Below are positions 45,158 to 57,282 of a stretch of DNA of 64,000 nt, one piece after another. Position numbers and translations under genes: made by a program. Numbering within the stretch: position 1 is the first letter of the stretch; each line of letters starts with the position of its first letter. This stretch comes from Lineus longissimus (taxonomy: Eukaryota; Nemertea; Pilidiophora; Heteronemertea; Lineidae), in contig NC_088309.1 of assembly GCF_910592395.1 (NCBI RefSeq), positions 16,120,599 through 16,184,598 on the forward strand, read 5' to 3'. Under the pieces are notes generated by a model. The model was not told the DNA's origin, ran no database searches, and saw only the letters and a program-made list of their open reading frames with translations.

Positions 45158-46135
45158 TTTGTGTCATTCAAACTTACCTATGGAACACTTTTGCATGTTA
45201 CTCCATTTGGGCTCAAACACAAGAGTATCCCTTTAATTTTCTAAAGGGAGAACTGAGTTAACAGCTCGGCCGCCAGGCAGCACCCTGACCGATCCCGCGA
45301 GATCGCGCTGATCCAGACACTGTCTTTAAAAAATCCCAGATGTGCTGGTAAAAGCTCACCTTGAGAATCCTAGGCGTCCTTTTTTTCACCAGGTTTTCGT
45401 ATTGTCCATATATTTGCGCCACAAAATATTGTACCAGTGCACTTTCCCTTTAAATTCTCGTTCCACGTGGTTGTTATTTGCGTCGCCGTCTATGACCAAA
45501 TTTGGCAAGCACTTGCTACGTCATCGCATATCATTTCATGAATAATTAACGAAAATCAATTCAATCTCACCCCCATACACTCTATCAACTTCAAAATGTA
45601 CATCACGGCATGCAGGAGGAAGACGCGGAAAACCCGGGAAACGAGACTAGATTTAGCGCCTGCGCACCGGGTTCGGCGAGCAGACGAGATTTCTATTCTA
45701 CTACTATGCAGAATGTCTAAATTTATCATTCAGATTACGGTTTGTTATTGACCTAACTCTGCCACCATTCGTTTACTCCCTTCTACTTTTATCTTGGGAA
45801 CAATGACGCCTTCGGGCAGCCAATCCCAATTTAAGAACGTCTTTTCTTTGACGGATCTGCCCGGTTCCGCCATTGTTCTAAATCACGCTGCCGAAGTCAG
45901 AATGAAAAATTGTATTCCATTGGTCGTTTCCAGTGACGTGTGCACATTTGAACCAATGACAGACCAGGTACCTCAATGCATTGGGGGATGCTTACATCTG
46001 TTTACTGTACACATATCCACGTGCGAGCGTGTGGATGACGAAATAACAAGGCGCGCTTTTTCCTTATGTATTTCTATTGGCAGGCGCGCTATTGTTTGCA
46101 CGCCTCCGATTGATTTTAGGTGCGCTATGGTGTGC
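45158..46135. other. non-coding stretch with GC-richer segments
   Basis: A 120-codon plus frame at 45794-46156 lacks motifs. 'GGCGCGCT' words repeat at 46040-46155. No firm gene. Confidence 0.4.
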
Positions 46136-46151
46136 GCGCGCTATAGCGCGC
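46136..46151. other. GCGCGCTATAGCGCGC palindrome
   Basis: A perfect 16-bp palindrome, followed by TTAAAAGG (46153-46160), in a locally GC-rich setting. It could belong to a promoter or to a mobile-element end. No evidence decides. Confidence 0.5.
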
Positions 46152-46499
46152 CTTAAAAGGCAGTGTCTGCTGATCTCATGCCGCCATATTCAGTCTTTAC
46201 TCTTGTGCTTCTACGAAGCACATCGTTTTTTCAAAGCTGCCGAGAATTCGATTTAAAACCAAATTCAACCAGCCAAGTCTAGACGAATTTTGGGTTCATT
46301 CACCTACGGAGTGGACCGCCAAACTAATCTTGGCATTATTATTGTTCAGTCTATTTAATTATAGACCTTTCTCAGCTAGCTTAGTCGACCCGGCTCCATT
46401 ATTTTGATCTTGGTAGGGTAGATTTACGTAGGCTATTCTACTCTCTATTGTAATGAACAAGACTCAGATCCATTGCAATAGTGTTTAATTCAAGTAGGC

Positions 46500-46697
46500 A
46501 TGTTTTCCTTTCCATTAATAATTGCGTCCTTTCTGGCCTGCTTGGGGTTCCCAGTGTTTTTATTATCATTGGTACCATTTTTTATATGGCGTACCCCTCC
46601 AACGGCATCCTTTGTCTCACCACAAAGGACTTCGTCTGGTGGCGGGAAACGGGCCGCGAAGACGCCTAAACCCTCTTCCGGTTCCGTTTCCGGGTAG
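46500..46697 (+). CDS. short hydrophobic ORF, uncertain
   Basis: A 65-codon frame starts MFSFPLIIASFLACLGFPVF and goes on LLSLVPFFIW before a Ser/Pro/Lys tail. It would give one N-terminal membrane segment or signal peptide. The complementary strand is also open (46490-46798). Local base composition is more GC-rich than the surroundings, as in a gene or an element body. No family is recognised. Confidence 0.3.
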   Translation: MFSFPLIIASFLACLGFPVFLLSLVPFFIWRTPPTASFVSPQRTSSGGGKRAAKTPKPSSGSVSG

Positions 46698-46983
46698 ATA
46701 ACCTGGAGGTCTACCAGACCTTCCGCCACCACCCCTCCCGTCAGCCGAGTTCCGGTTCTGGCCGCGGCTGCGAAGGATGCGAGATCAGACATTATCAATG
46801 TCTGTGGTCCTCAGGGAACCTTCTGGTTCCTCTGTCGTCCGCTCCCCCGAGTACAAGCCCTTTGTACCCGCGGGAGCACCCTGCTTCCGGTCCGCCAATT
46901 GCAGTTCCGGTTGCTGACGCGGGTTCCCGTGTATCAGTAACCGAAGACCCTACTGGGGTTTTTTCTCAGTCTTTACTGCGAAA

Positions 46984-47011
46984 TAACCCCAGTCCTCACG
47001 GACTGGGGTTA
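46984..47011. other. perfect 12-bp stem, 4-nt loop
   Basis: TAACCCCAGTCC - TCAC - GGACTGGGGTTA. It closes the GC-richer block (46.5-47.0 kb) before AT-rich DNA resumes, a position like an RNA-processing hairpin or an element terminus. Confidence 0.8.
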
Positions 47012-48176
47012 AATATGTATGCTTGTGAATCATTTTGCTTATGTACATACGCATTGCTACGAAATGGCCTTCTGCACATATGAAAACTGGTGCACAAAAT
47101 CTTTGTTGAAAAATAGGTCAAGTGAACAGATATGCACAAGAAATCTGCCTATCCAAACTTGTGAACATAAATACAGAATCTGGTAGTTATCAGTGATAAA
47201 TCTGGTAAATGGTCTTAGATCTTTCTCTGAAGTACAGGAAATGATGATTTCTTATATCATTTTTATCAAAAACATATGGTGTTATATAATTTTGTTTTTA
47301 TTCATGGTTGGTATGAAAACGATTAGAACCTCTGCATGTAAAATATTATTAACAACATCAATTTTTTAACAATGTCGCAAACACAATTAAGAGTATCCAG
47401 AGACTGAGGAACCTTGTGTCAGTGCATGACCTGTCCTACCTAGGGAGTGTTTCAATGATAATACTGTAAAGCATGACCAAACTTAGGCTATAGGTTTTGA
47501 AGAGGACGAGTCGAGGAGGCTTATCAGTGTTAATCATGAAGAGTACTAAGTATTCTGCCTCGACAACTCACCCCGCACGATGGACAATACCCCCTGAATG
47601 ATTCCCTCCTCCTCATATACTAGCCACTTGAACAACAAAATAATGCTTCCTGTAGTACGTCTCTTGGAGTGTTAGGGTGACTCTGCATGACAATTGCTGG
47701 GTCAAAGGGCCTCTTGAAGCAACTTATAATAGGTACATTGATATGATTAGTACTACACTGATATGTGGCATATGGATCAATTTTTATTATTACCACTAAG
47801 AGGCAGTGATTGTCAATATCCAACTCTGATACATGATACATCATTTGTCAACATATGAGCTTAGTATGATTCATAAATTCTAAGTAACTAGCACCACCTG
47901 ATATATGGTGGGCGTACTGGTATTTGTCAGATACCTAGCCGCCTTCGGGGTCCCCAGAGAACTGCTCTGATCCTTAGGTAATTGATCCATTAGGACGATG
48001 CCTTATAGACGCAAGCCCCCCCCCCAACCACTGGGAGCGGTTTGCCACGCCTCCTGAATACTGTAACTTTTTACCAAGTCACATTTGCGATGTTGAACAT
48101 TTAATTTCCACGGACTAAGAAAAATTGTTCATCATAATCTGTGATCAGCACTAACGAAACTTGTTGTAAACCTAAA

Positions 48177-48317
48177 AGGCCTGTCTCCACTAGAGCGCTT
48201 TTCCATTCAAACCTGAAAAACGGCGCGGTTTTCTGTCGAGAAAAAGCTAAAATAGCATTGAAGGTGTAAAATTCCGCCATCGTGCGACGCACTAAACGGT
48301 CCAGTGGAAACAGGCCT
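48177..48317. mobile_element. 141-bp MITE (unit 1)
   Basis: Ends AGGCCTGTCTCCACTAGAGC and the inverted variant AGTGGAAACAGGCCT. The same element is at 55186-55326 in unit 2. Confidence 0.6.
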
Positions 48318-48691
48318 AGAGTGCCACTTTTTAAATGCATGTGCACCAAGACTGATCCACAAGCATAACCACTTCCTTATGGACATATTATATGCATATG
48401 TCAAAATTGAACCACAAGGTCAAATTGGAGAGAAAATGTGATCCACAAGTATAGATCCTTCAACAACCCTGCATTGATCAGGGCAAGATGCAGGGTAAGT
48501 CTGAAAAAAGCTGGAGAAGAATTGGACACTGTGTGCTTTGACCTTGTGGTACACACAAATTTCACTTGTGCAAGTTATGTTCTTCTTTTTTGTCAGTGAA
48601 GGCCAGACCATTTGAGACACCCAAACCCAACTAATAGCAAGATCTGCAGGGACAGGAAAACCTACCTTCGAAACACTTATTCTTTACTCAC

Positions 48692-48940
48692 AGGCCTGTA
48701 CTGTTGAATGTCATAGAATCCGCATAAGTGCCTAATCCTATTTGTGCGTAGCATGTCAGTGGCAAGGAAATAGTCTCCAGTCGAATAAAAAGCAACACCA
48801 TCAGCATTGCTCCCATTCAAAAACCAAAAGTGAAAGTCAGTGCACTCAAAGTTGTTGATCGAAAAAAGCTCCAAGTAAACTTGGAAATCATGATGCCTTA
48901 AGAAAATGACACAAGGAAGACACACCCTAGGAGCAGCCAT
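48692..48940 (-). CDS. possible 83-codon first exon (unit 1)
   Basis: ATG at 48940 opens MAAPRVCLPCVIFLRHHDFQ; the frame runs to QQYRP and meets a GTGAGT donor in phase 0. The sequence is unbroken in both duplicated units (second copy 55701-55949, with one amino-acid change). No domain is recognised and no downstream exon was found. Confidence 0.35.
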
Positions 48941-48977
48941 ATTTCTATCAACCTGATACTTCTGAGTTGTGACAACA

Positions 48978-49183
48978 TGTGCACAAGGAGGATACTATTT
49001 CTTAGAACATGTGCACAAGGAAGATGACATTTCTGTCAACATGTGCACAAGGAAGATATGCCGAGAACATGTGCACAAGAAAGAAGACATTTCTGTCAAC
49101 ATGTGCACAAGGAAGATGTGCCGAGGACATGTGCACAAGAAAGATGACATTTCTGTCAACATGTGCACAAGGAAGATGTGCTG
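48978..49183 (+). repeat. 60-bp higher-order minisatellite (unit 1)
   Basis: AACATGTGCACAAGGAAGAT recurs seven times. It alternates the tails GACATTTCTGTC and RTGCCGAG, giving about three 60-bp dimers. Because 60 is divisible by three, all frames stay open over the array. The same array is at 55987-56192. Confidence 0.9.
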
Positions 49184-49845
49184 ACGATGTAGTCTGCTGT
49201 AAATATTATTATGAGGGTCAAGGACGTTTCGTCATCGAGCGCCCTGATTAGTTGGTTTTTTCGGGCTTCGCGGCGCTCGGAGTTGAACCTTGGCCACACA
49301 CTAGAAAGTCTTCACAGAGAGAGGATCGCCTTTTTTTACGGGATTGGAAAACGCCCTAAATTCGAGAACGTCACGCCAAGAGTACAGAAGAACGAAGCCT
49401 GCTGTTTCACAGACCAACCACCCAGAGAAGAGAAGAGTAGAGTGAGCAGCTTGTATCCACCGTAAAATGAACTTTTAAATCAATTCATTGAAACATTTCA
49501 AGTTTGAAGGCGTGGTCGCCATTTTGAAATCTCCGTCGTAAATAATATCATAATTAATTGGCAGGGGATCCCCTTATAACTTAAAAACCTCTCTCCTGAA
49601 CGTTGGCCAAATTATTATATAACTGAACTGAATTTTAATGTGTTATTGTCCATGTTTTTAAGGACTTTAGTTAGACTTTGATTGACTCGTTAGTCTTTTT
49701 AAACATATTATGGCGGATGTACACTGTACAGTACACCGTCTTCAGTTACATGCTGTTAGTGTCGGAATTAGGTTTTAAATGTTTTACAATGACAAACTGA
49801 AAAGGACTCACTAGTATTTGAACTTTGAAATGCAAATGGCAACTT

Positions 49846-50273
49846 TTAACTCTTTCACTGCCAGCCCTATTTTAACATGATTCCCCCATCTTGCCAGCAT
49901 TTTTGCCATTTTTACCACTTTTTTTGACACAGGTTTTCAATAAAAAATCCCTCTACACATGTATTTTGTTCGTTTTAGTGTCTCATTATGTTCCTCTAAC
50001 AGTACCTGATTTGGGAGTGATAAATATTGAAGCAGTCTTTTTCACCACACAAGGGTATTTTGCACTTCAAACAGTAGTAGCGAGTGTCCTTCCGAATGTT
50101 CCTGCGTGTGCAGACTCTACACCATCTCGGTTGATTTCTCCACCGGTTTGCTGTAGGTGGAATTGGTACTTTCTTGTGGATCTTGAATCCACCAATCAAC
50201 ATGTCAGGTGGATCATCCTTTGATGGGTACTTAGGAAATGCTATCTAGCTGATCTAAAACCTGTTGTGCAGTC
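49846..50273 (-). pseudogene. piggyBac-like transposase C-terminal remnant (unit 1)
   Basis: The right-hand frame reads MLIGGFKIHKKVPIPPTANR, then RWCRVCTRRNIRKDTRYYCL and CKIPLCGEKDCFNIYH. The C-x2-C...Y-x-C-x2-C...P-L-C...C-F...Y-H pattern is the cysteine-rich C-terminal domain of piggyBac transposases. Left of it TTAACTCTTTCACTGCC (49846) is an end, and its inverted partner GGCAGTGAAAGAGTTTA is at 61336-61352, beyond the second unit. The DDE core is absent. The LTR element at 50274 splits the remnant. Confidence 0.65.
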
Positions 50274-50426
50274 TGTAGTAACTTGGGCTCTTAGACGAGG
50301 TAGAAATACGAACACCTTACGATAATGGCAGGTTTAATAACAACAACTTTAATTACTAAACATAGATGGCAGCAGTGTACATTACAAATACTAGAGAGGT
50401 TCAGCAAACACTGCAGAAACACTACA
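50274..50426 (-). repeat. 3' LTR (unit 1)
   Basis: TGTAGTAACTTGGGCTC...AACACTACA; direct copy of 53889-54041. Confidence 0.9.
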
Positions 50427-50614
50427 CCGTCCCCTCCTAAATGAAACGTTATCAACGGCAACGCTTTATAGTTGTACATCATCCACAATCAGAACGACAA
50501 CTGATTCCTAATCTAAAATGGAATTACAACTTGAAACAAGCCAGATATAGCGGCTATATAAGAATTCTATAGAAATGTCCGTCACACACAATGTCTCTTA
50601 CAAGTTGGTTGTTC

Positions 50615-51143
50615 TCAAAGACAGAACAATCTTCCAAACAGTTGCAGATCAAAAATCTTCTTTGGTTTACGTTCTCTCTGTGAACGCCTCGGAGCAACTA
50701 CAGCAGAAGGATTACTGACTGGAACATCCGAGTGCAGAATTTGCTCAGAAGATGGAGACACGGACTCATCTGATACACTGAATGGTAATCTGTTAGACAC
50801 AGTTGGTACTCTCGTCTCAGTTGAGGACTGATCATTACAATTCTGACTACATGACCTAATATGTTCTACATGAACCAATTTAGTGATACCACCAACATTC
50901 ACTCTGTATGTTAAAAGTCCAGCACGTTCAGTAATGGTACCTAACAGTTTGTTCTAGGTTAGGTTTCAGTAGAGTCAAGCGGTTTCTGATCTGACTTTTG
51001 AGACATAATGTAGCTGGGGACTGTCCTGTAACTGTATGGGGTGTTGATCTATACATGATCAGAAATGAAGCTAGTTTGTGGGACATGGTTAGATTAGAAT
51101 TCACGCTTGCATCTAAGACCTTCTTAGTCAGTGCTAATTTCAC
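50615..51143 (-). pseudogene. integrase C-terminal region of the LTR element (unit 1)
   Basis: A 71-codon frame (MKLALTKKVLDAS..., later LIMYRSTPHTVTGQSPATLC) continues the integrase core after a frameshift near 51140. 'YRSTPH..TG.SPA.L' is the typical post-core motif of gypsy integrases. A further shift near 50930 leads to a 95-codon frame with YRVNVGGITKLVHVEHIRSC and a Ser/Pro/Arg-rich tail (RRSQRERKPKK). Confidence 0.8.
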
Positions 51144-52589
51144 TGCCTTTGAACACTTCGTTCAGCTGCGCCATTGGAGGCTGGATGATACACTGGGACT
51201 AAGTAATATTGGATACCATTGTTACACATAAATTGACGAAACTGTTCTGCGATAAATTGCGGTCCATTATCTGAAACTACCCTCTCAGGTAATCCAAAAT
51301 AAGCAAAAACTACCCGCAGTTTTTCAATGGTCCTTTCAGCAGTTATTGTTCTCATAGGCAGCGCATCAATCCACTTCGAATAAGAGTCATAGATCACCAG
51401 CAGATATTTTCCCTCCTTTTCTGCGAAATCTATGTGTACACGTTGCCACGGACGTGTAGCCCACTGCCACGGATGCAATGGAGCTTTTGGCGGATTTTTC
51501 TGTACAGCACAACACACTGCACAAGATTTTACCATCGCTTCTATGTCACTGTCCAGTCTCGGCCACCACACATAACTTCGAGGATACGACTTAGAGCGCA
51601 CAATTCCTAAGTTTTCTTCGTGCAGTTCACCTAAGATACGATTTCTTAACACAGTAGGGACAACCACTCGCATTCCCCACAGAAGAACGTTGTTTTCAAC
51701 TGACAGTTCAGTACGACGCCGAAAATACGGTTGAAATTTCTCCTCTTTCACTACAGCCAGCCAACCATTGACCACGAAATCGTACACACGAGCTAAGACT
51801 GGGTCTTTCCTTGTAGCTGTCACGATGTCCTTAGCCGTTAACGGCAACTCGTCCATATAGAAAATTGTATAGATCTGTTGATCTACAGATTCAACACTTT
51901 TGTCAACACGTAAAGGCAAACGAGATGAAGCGTCAGCGTTCCCATGATGCACTGATCTGTAATACTCAATCTCATAGTGATATCCGGACAATATCACAGC
52001 CCACCGCTGCATTCTAGGGGCAGCAACAGTTCGAATGCCTGACTTGGGACCTAGAATTATTGTTAACGGTTTGCTATCAGTCACTAGCGGAAACAATCTC
52101 CCAAATAAGTATTTGTGAAAATTGTTCACGCCAAACACTATTCCAAGAGCTTCTCTCTCGATCTGTGCATAATTTCGTTCGCTAGACCTTAGCGTTCACG
52201 ATGCATAAGCTATAGGTCTCTCGGACTTATCAGGAAACACGTGAGCTATGACTGCACCTACTCCATACGGAGATGTGTCACATGACAGTTTTATCGGCAA
52301 CTTAGGATCATAGTGAACCAACACGTCAGCACTTCGGAGTGCCTCTTTAGTTTTCACTATGGCTCGATCACACTCTTCAGTCCAGCGCCAAGGGACACCC
52401 TTTTGTAACAGTCTGTTTAACGGATTGAGTTCAGATGACAGATTCGGTAAAAACCGCGCATAGCATTGAAGCAATCCTAGCCACAATCTGAGTTGACTGA
52501 TTACTTGGAACTGGAGCATTTATGATCGCTTCCACTTCTTCATCTGTTGGCCTGATACCGACCTGATCACACTGATGTGCAAGAAATAT
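51140..52589 (-). pseudogene. RNase H and integrase of the LTR element (unit 1)
   Basis: RT thumb and RNase H: a frame from 52519 (LRLWLGLLQCYARFLPNLSS; LSCDTSPYGVGAVIAHVF), then a TGA at about 52196, then FGVNNFHKYLFGRLFPLVTD and the RNase H C-terminus. The integrase has H-E-E-N (second His of HHCC replaced by Asn), C-A-V-C, HIDFAE, VSDNGPQF and AAERS. The spacing between the second Asp and the Glu is exactly 35 (DD35E kept). The core ends in a shift at about 51140. Frameshifts and stops mean no intact polyprotein. Confidence 0.85.
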
Positions 52590-53819
52590 CTAACTCGGGA
52601 GTTTGAACTTACACGTAGGTACATTCAACTTGATTTTGTGCTTTTTCAGCCTACAAAAAATCTCATACAAAATCGTATCAAGTTCGAAATCGTCTCTAGC
52701 GGATATCAACACATTGTCACCACAACAAACAGTTCTTAGAATGCCGCTGAGAATCTTGTCCATGGTTTTCTGAAAAATAGCCGGAGCAGTGGCTACGCCA
52801 TACGCCAAACGTTTGTATCTATATAGCCCCCAATGAGTGTTTATGGTAAGCATTTCCTGTGACTCTTCGTCAAGCTTAAGTTGTGAAAAAGCCTGAGCTA
52901 AGTCTAGCTTAGTAAAGATTTTACCACCTGCCAACTTAGCGAAACAATCCTCCAAGGATGGAAGAGGATACTGGTCTACATCTAGAACACGATTTACGGA
53001 AACTTTCACGTTTGTACTTCTGTACCGATTTACACATACGTTTTGTATGTCCGACTTTATAGAACAATCAAAACATTCAGCAGTTTTGAACCCACACGAG
53101 TCTGGTTGATGTCGTTTATCGCCACACCTCCAACACGGTTTCGAATCCTTCGGTTTCGAACCAGCACTCTGATGACTTGCTTGACTACGAGATGATTGCG
53201 GCCTATGACTGTTCTTGAACTTGTTTTTATCGTTACCATGACTGGAGTGCACTTTATGAACACTGGAAGATGCACCACTAACTTCAGACCCTTGTTGATG
53301 AAACGTCTTCGAATCTCGATCAGCACTTTCTGCAGCTACAGCAAACTCACATGCAGTTTTAAAAGTCAAGTCTTTCTTGGTTAGCAACTCTTTCTGAACC
53401 AGGGTATCTGCAATACCGCAGACAAAACGATCTCTCAAAGCACTGTTAAGGAAACCCTCAAATTTACACGTACGACTCAACTGCCTCAGAGCAACAACAT
53501 GCTCAGCACTGGATTCACCGGACTTCTGGTCTCGTTTATGAAACTTGAAACGTTCTGCAATGACTAACGGTTCAGGCGAAAAAGTGGTCCTTTGACACCT
53601 TAGAAAGTTATGCAAAAGTCTGTTCACTAGGCTTAGTTGGTGCCATTATGTTACGGAGGACCCCGTACACTTTGGTCCGACACAACTGAGCAGGATTGCA
53701 CGTTTCTTTCCCGCTTGGTCGACGCCATTTGCCTCAAAAAATAGTTTGAGCCGCTCGACGTAGCATTCGAAAACTTCGTTGTTTTCGTCGAACGGGCCAA
53801 TTTTACCCATTAACGCCAT
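52590..53819 (-). pseudogene. gag fused to partial reverse transcriptase (unit 1)
   Basis: Gag starts at ATG 53819 (MALMGKIGPFDENNEVFECY). A one-base loss near 53690, a nonsense codon near 53620 and a one-base gain near 53590 break it. The frame then stays open for 345 codons: FKFHKRDQKSGESSAEHVVA, a CCHC zinc knuckle (CWRCGDKRHQPDSC), half a second knuckle, then directly VSVNRVLDVDQYPLPSLEDC of RT. Protease and the RT fingers are missing. The place of the catalytic Y-x-D-D reads C-G-D-N, so RT should be inactive even without the breaks. Confidence 0.85.
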
Positions 53820-53888
53820 CATTTAGTTGTACTACAGATCTTAATCTTTGACAAGATATATCGTCTGTTCCATTCTTCGTCGCTAGTT

Positions 53889-54041
53889 TGTAGTAACTTG
53901 GGTTCTTAGACAAGGCAGAAATACGAACACCTTACGATAATGGCGGGTTTAACAACAACAACTTTAATTACTAAACATAGATGGCAGCAGTGTACATTAC
54001 AAGTACTAGAGAGGTTCAGCAAACACTGCAGAAACACTACA
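53889..54041 (-). repeat. 5' LTR (unit 1)
   Basis: Direct copy of 50274-50426. On the minus strand it is followed by AACTAGCGACGAAGAATGG, where a primer-binding site would lie. I cannot match it to a tRNA. Confidence 0.9.
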
Positions 54042-55185
54042 CAGTCAAGAGTTGCCGTTTTGTGCTCGGTCCCGCCATCACGCAAATTGGTCTCAAGTAT
54101 GTCTATCTTCACCAATTCAACTGACTTGAAATACCCACTTCCTGGGGACGAGATGGAACCGAATGCTTCCGAGAACACTTCCGAACACATGGTGGGAGTT
54201 TTAAATCAACGTAAAATCAATAGTTTGGTTTACTTTTTGATGGGTAGATGATGATGATTTCTTATATCATTTTTATCAAAAACATATGGTGTTATATAAT
54301 TTTGTTTTTATTCATGGTTGGTATGAAAACGATTAGAACCTCTGCATGTAAAATATTATTAACAACATCAATTTTTTAACAATGTCGCAAACACAATTAA
54401 GAGTATCCAGAGACTGAGGAACCTTGTGTCAGTGCATGACCTGTCCTACCTAGGGAGATTAATGATAATACTGTAAAGCATGACCAAACTTAGGCTATAG
54501 GTTTTGAAGAGGACGAGTCGAGGAGGCTTATCAGTGTTAATCATGAAGAGTACTAAGTATTCTGCCTCGACAACTCACCCCGCACGATGGACAATACCCC
54601 CTGAATGATTCCCTCCTCCTCATATACTAGCCACTTGAACAACAAAATAATGCTTCCTGTAGTACGTCTCTTGGAGTGTTAGGGTGACTCTGCATGACAA
54701 TTGCTGGGTCAAAGGGCCTCTTGAAGTAACTTATAATAGGTACATTGATATGATTAGTACTACACTGATATGTGGCATATGGATCAATTTTTATTATTAC
54801 CACTAAGAGGCACTGATTGTCAATATCCAACTCTGATACATGATACCTCATTTGTCAACATATGAGCTTAGTATGATTCATAAATTCTAAGTAACTAGCA
54901 CCACCTGATATATGGTGGGCGTACTGGTATTTGTCAGATACCTAGCCGCCTTCGGGGTCCCCAGAGAACTGCTCTGATCCTTAGGTAATTGATCCATTAG
55001 GACGATGCCTTATAGACGCAAGCCCCCCCCCCCCAACCACTGGGAGCGGTTTGCCACGCCTCCTGAATACTGTAACTTTTTACCAAGTCACATTTGCGAT
55101 GTTGAACATTTAATTTCCACGGACTAAGAAAAATTGTTCATCATAATCTGTGATCAGCACTAACGAAACTTGTTGTAAACCTAAA

Positions 55186-55326
55186 AGGCCTGTCTCCACT
55201 AGAGCGCTTTTCCATTCAAACCTGAAAAACGGCGCGGTTTTCTGTCGAGAAAAAGCTAAAATAGCATTGAAGGTGTAAAATTCCGCCATCGTGCGACGCA
55301 CTAAACGGTCCAGTGGAAACAGGCCT
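55186..55326. mobile_element. 141-bp MITE (unit 2)
   Basis: Duplicate of 48177-48317. Confidence 0.6.
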
Positions 55327-55700
55327 AGAGTGCCACTTTTTAAATGCATGTGCACCAAAACTGATCCACAAGCATAACCACTTCCTTATGGACATATTAT
55401 ATGCATATGTCAAAATTGAACCACAAGGTCAAATTGGAGAGAAAATGTGATCCACAAGTATAGATCCTTCAACAACCCTGCATTGATCAGGGCAAGATGC
55501 AGGGTAAGTCTGAAAAAAGCTGGAGAAGAATTGGACACTGTGTGCTTTGACCTTGTGGTACACACAAATTTCACTTGTGCAAGTTATGTTCTTCTTTTTT
55601 GTCAGTGAAGGCCAGACCATTTGAGACACCCAAACCCAACTAATAGCAAGATCTGCAGGGACAGGAAAACCTACCTTCGAAACACTTATTCTTTACTCAC

Positions 55701-55949
55701 AGGCCTGTACTGTTGAATGTCATAGAATCCGCATAAGTGCCTAATCCTATTTGTGCGTAGCATGTCAGTGGCAAGGAAATAGTCTCCAGTCGAATAAAAA
55801 GCAACACCATCAGCATTGCTCCCATTCAAAAACCAAAAGGGAAAGTCAGTGCACTCAAAGTTGTTGATCGAAAAAAGCTCCAAGTAAACTTGGAAATCAT
55901 GATGCCTTAAGAAAATGACACAAGGAAGACACACCCTAGGAGCAGCCAT
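55701..55949 (-). CDS. possible 83-codon first exon (unit 2)
   Basis: Duplicate of 48692-48940; one substitution (His to Pro in FHFWFLN) and still open, with the same GTGAGT donor. Confidence 0.35.
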
Positions 55950-55986
55950 ATTTCTATCAACCTGATACTTCTGAGTTGTGACAACA

Positions 55987-56192
55987 TGTGCACAAGGAGG
56001 ATACTATTTCTTAGAACATGTGCACAAGGAAGATGACATTTCTGTCAACATGTGCACAAGGAAGATATGCCGAGAACATGTGCACAAGAAAGAAGACATT
56101 TCTGTCAACATGTGCACAAGGAAGATGTGCCGAGGACATGTGCACAAGAAAGATGACATTTCTGTCAACATGTGCACAAGGAAGATGTGCTG
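55987..56192 (+). repeat. 60-bp minisatellite (unit 2)
   Basis: Same seven-copy array as in unit 1 with no change in copy number. Confidence 0.9.
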
Positions 56193-56854
56193 ACGATGTA
56201 GTCTGCTGTAAATATTATTATGAGGGTCAAGGACGTTTCGTCATCGAGCGCCCTGATTAGTTGGTTTTTTCGGGCTTCGCGGCGCTCGGAGTTGAACCTT
56301 GGCCACACACTAGAAAGTCTTCACGGAGAGAGGATCGCCTTTTTTTACGGGATTGGAAAACGCCCTAAATTCGAGAACGTCACGCCAAGAGTACAGAAGA
56401 ACGAAGCCTGCTGTTTCACAGACCAACCACCCAGAGAAGAGAAGAGTAGAGTGAGCAGCTTGTATCCACCGTAAAATGAACTTTTAAATCAATTCATTGA
56501 AACATTTCAAGTTTGAAGGCGTGGTCGCCATTTTGAAATCTCCGTCGTAAATAATATCATAATTAATTGGCAGGGGATCCCCTTATAACTCAAAAACCTC
56601 TCTCCTGAACGTTGGCCAAATTATTATATAACTGAACTGAATTTTAATGTGTTATTGTCCATGTTTATAAGGACTTTAGTTAGACTTTGATTGACTCGTT
56701 AGTCTTTTTAAACATATTATGGCGGATGTACACTGTACAGTACACCGTCTTCAGTTACATGCTGTTAGTGTCGGAATAAGGTTTTAAATGTTTTACAATG
56801 ACAAACTGAAAAGGACTCACTAGTATTTGAACTTTGAAATGCAAATGGCAACTT

Positions 56855-57282
56855 TTAACTCTTTCACTGCCAGCCCTATTTTAACATGATTCCCCCATCT
56901 TGCCAGCATTTTTGCCATTTTTACCACTTTTTTTGACACAGGTTTTCAATAAAAAATCCCTCAACACATGTATTTTGTTCGTTTTAGTGTCTCATTATGT
57001 TCCTCTAACAGTACCTGATTTGGGAGTGATAAATATTGAAGCAGTCTTTTTCACCACACAAGGGTATTTTGCACTTCAAACAGTAGTAGCGAGTGTCCTT
57101 CCGAATGTTCCTGCGTGTGCAGACTCTGCACCATCTCGGTTGATTTCTCCACCGGTTTGCTGTAGGTGGAATTGGTACTTTCTTGTGGATCTTGAATCCA
57201 CCAATCAACATGTCAGGTGGATCATCCTTTGATGGGTACTTAGGAAATGCTATCTAGCTGATCTAAAACCTGTTGTGCAGTC
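56855..57282 (-). pseudogene. piggyBac-like C-terminal remnant (unit 2)
   Basis: Duplicate of 49846-50273 with the same cysteine-rich segment. In this unit the element's opposite end survives at 61336-61352. Confidence 0.65.

Larger units (their letters stand above)
50274..54041 (-). mobile_element. short-LTR Ty3/gypsy-like retrotransposon (unit 1)
   Basis: Two 153-bp LTRs (50274-50426 and 53889-54041) begin TGTAGT and end ACTACA, with a few differences between them. The element is flanked by CAGTC at 50269-50273 and 54042-54046, a perfect 5-bp target duplication. On the minus strand a purine-rich AGGAGGGGACGG adjoins the 3' LTR. The gag, RT, RNase H and integrase order and the sequence pattern suggest a Mag-like lineage. 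At 3,768 bp it is shorter than intact relatives because protease and the start of RT are missing. Confidence 0.9.
47241..54250 (+). repeat. 7-kb tandem duplication, unit 1
   Basis: From ATGATGATTTCTTATATCAT to TTTTTGATGGGTAGATG. The next 7,009 bases repeat it in the same orientation with scattered substitutions, a few-base indel (about 47452 vs 54460) and a C-run of 10 vs 12. It holds small MITEs, a minisatellite, a piggyBac-like remnant and an LTR element. Confidence 0.95.

Noticed and set aside
48978-49183. CRISPR-like array of short repeats
   Set aside because: The units are alternately tailed 28/32-mers with no unique spacers; this is a minisatellite in eukaryotic DNA, and it is copied with the 7-kb duplication.
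49891-50223. 110-codon plus frame with a hydrophobic start
   Set aside because: It is antisense to the piggyBac-like cysteine-rich C-terminus, which explains the open frame.
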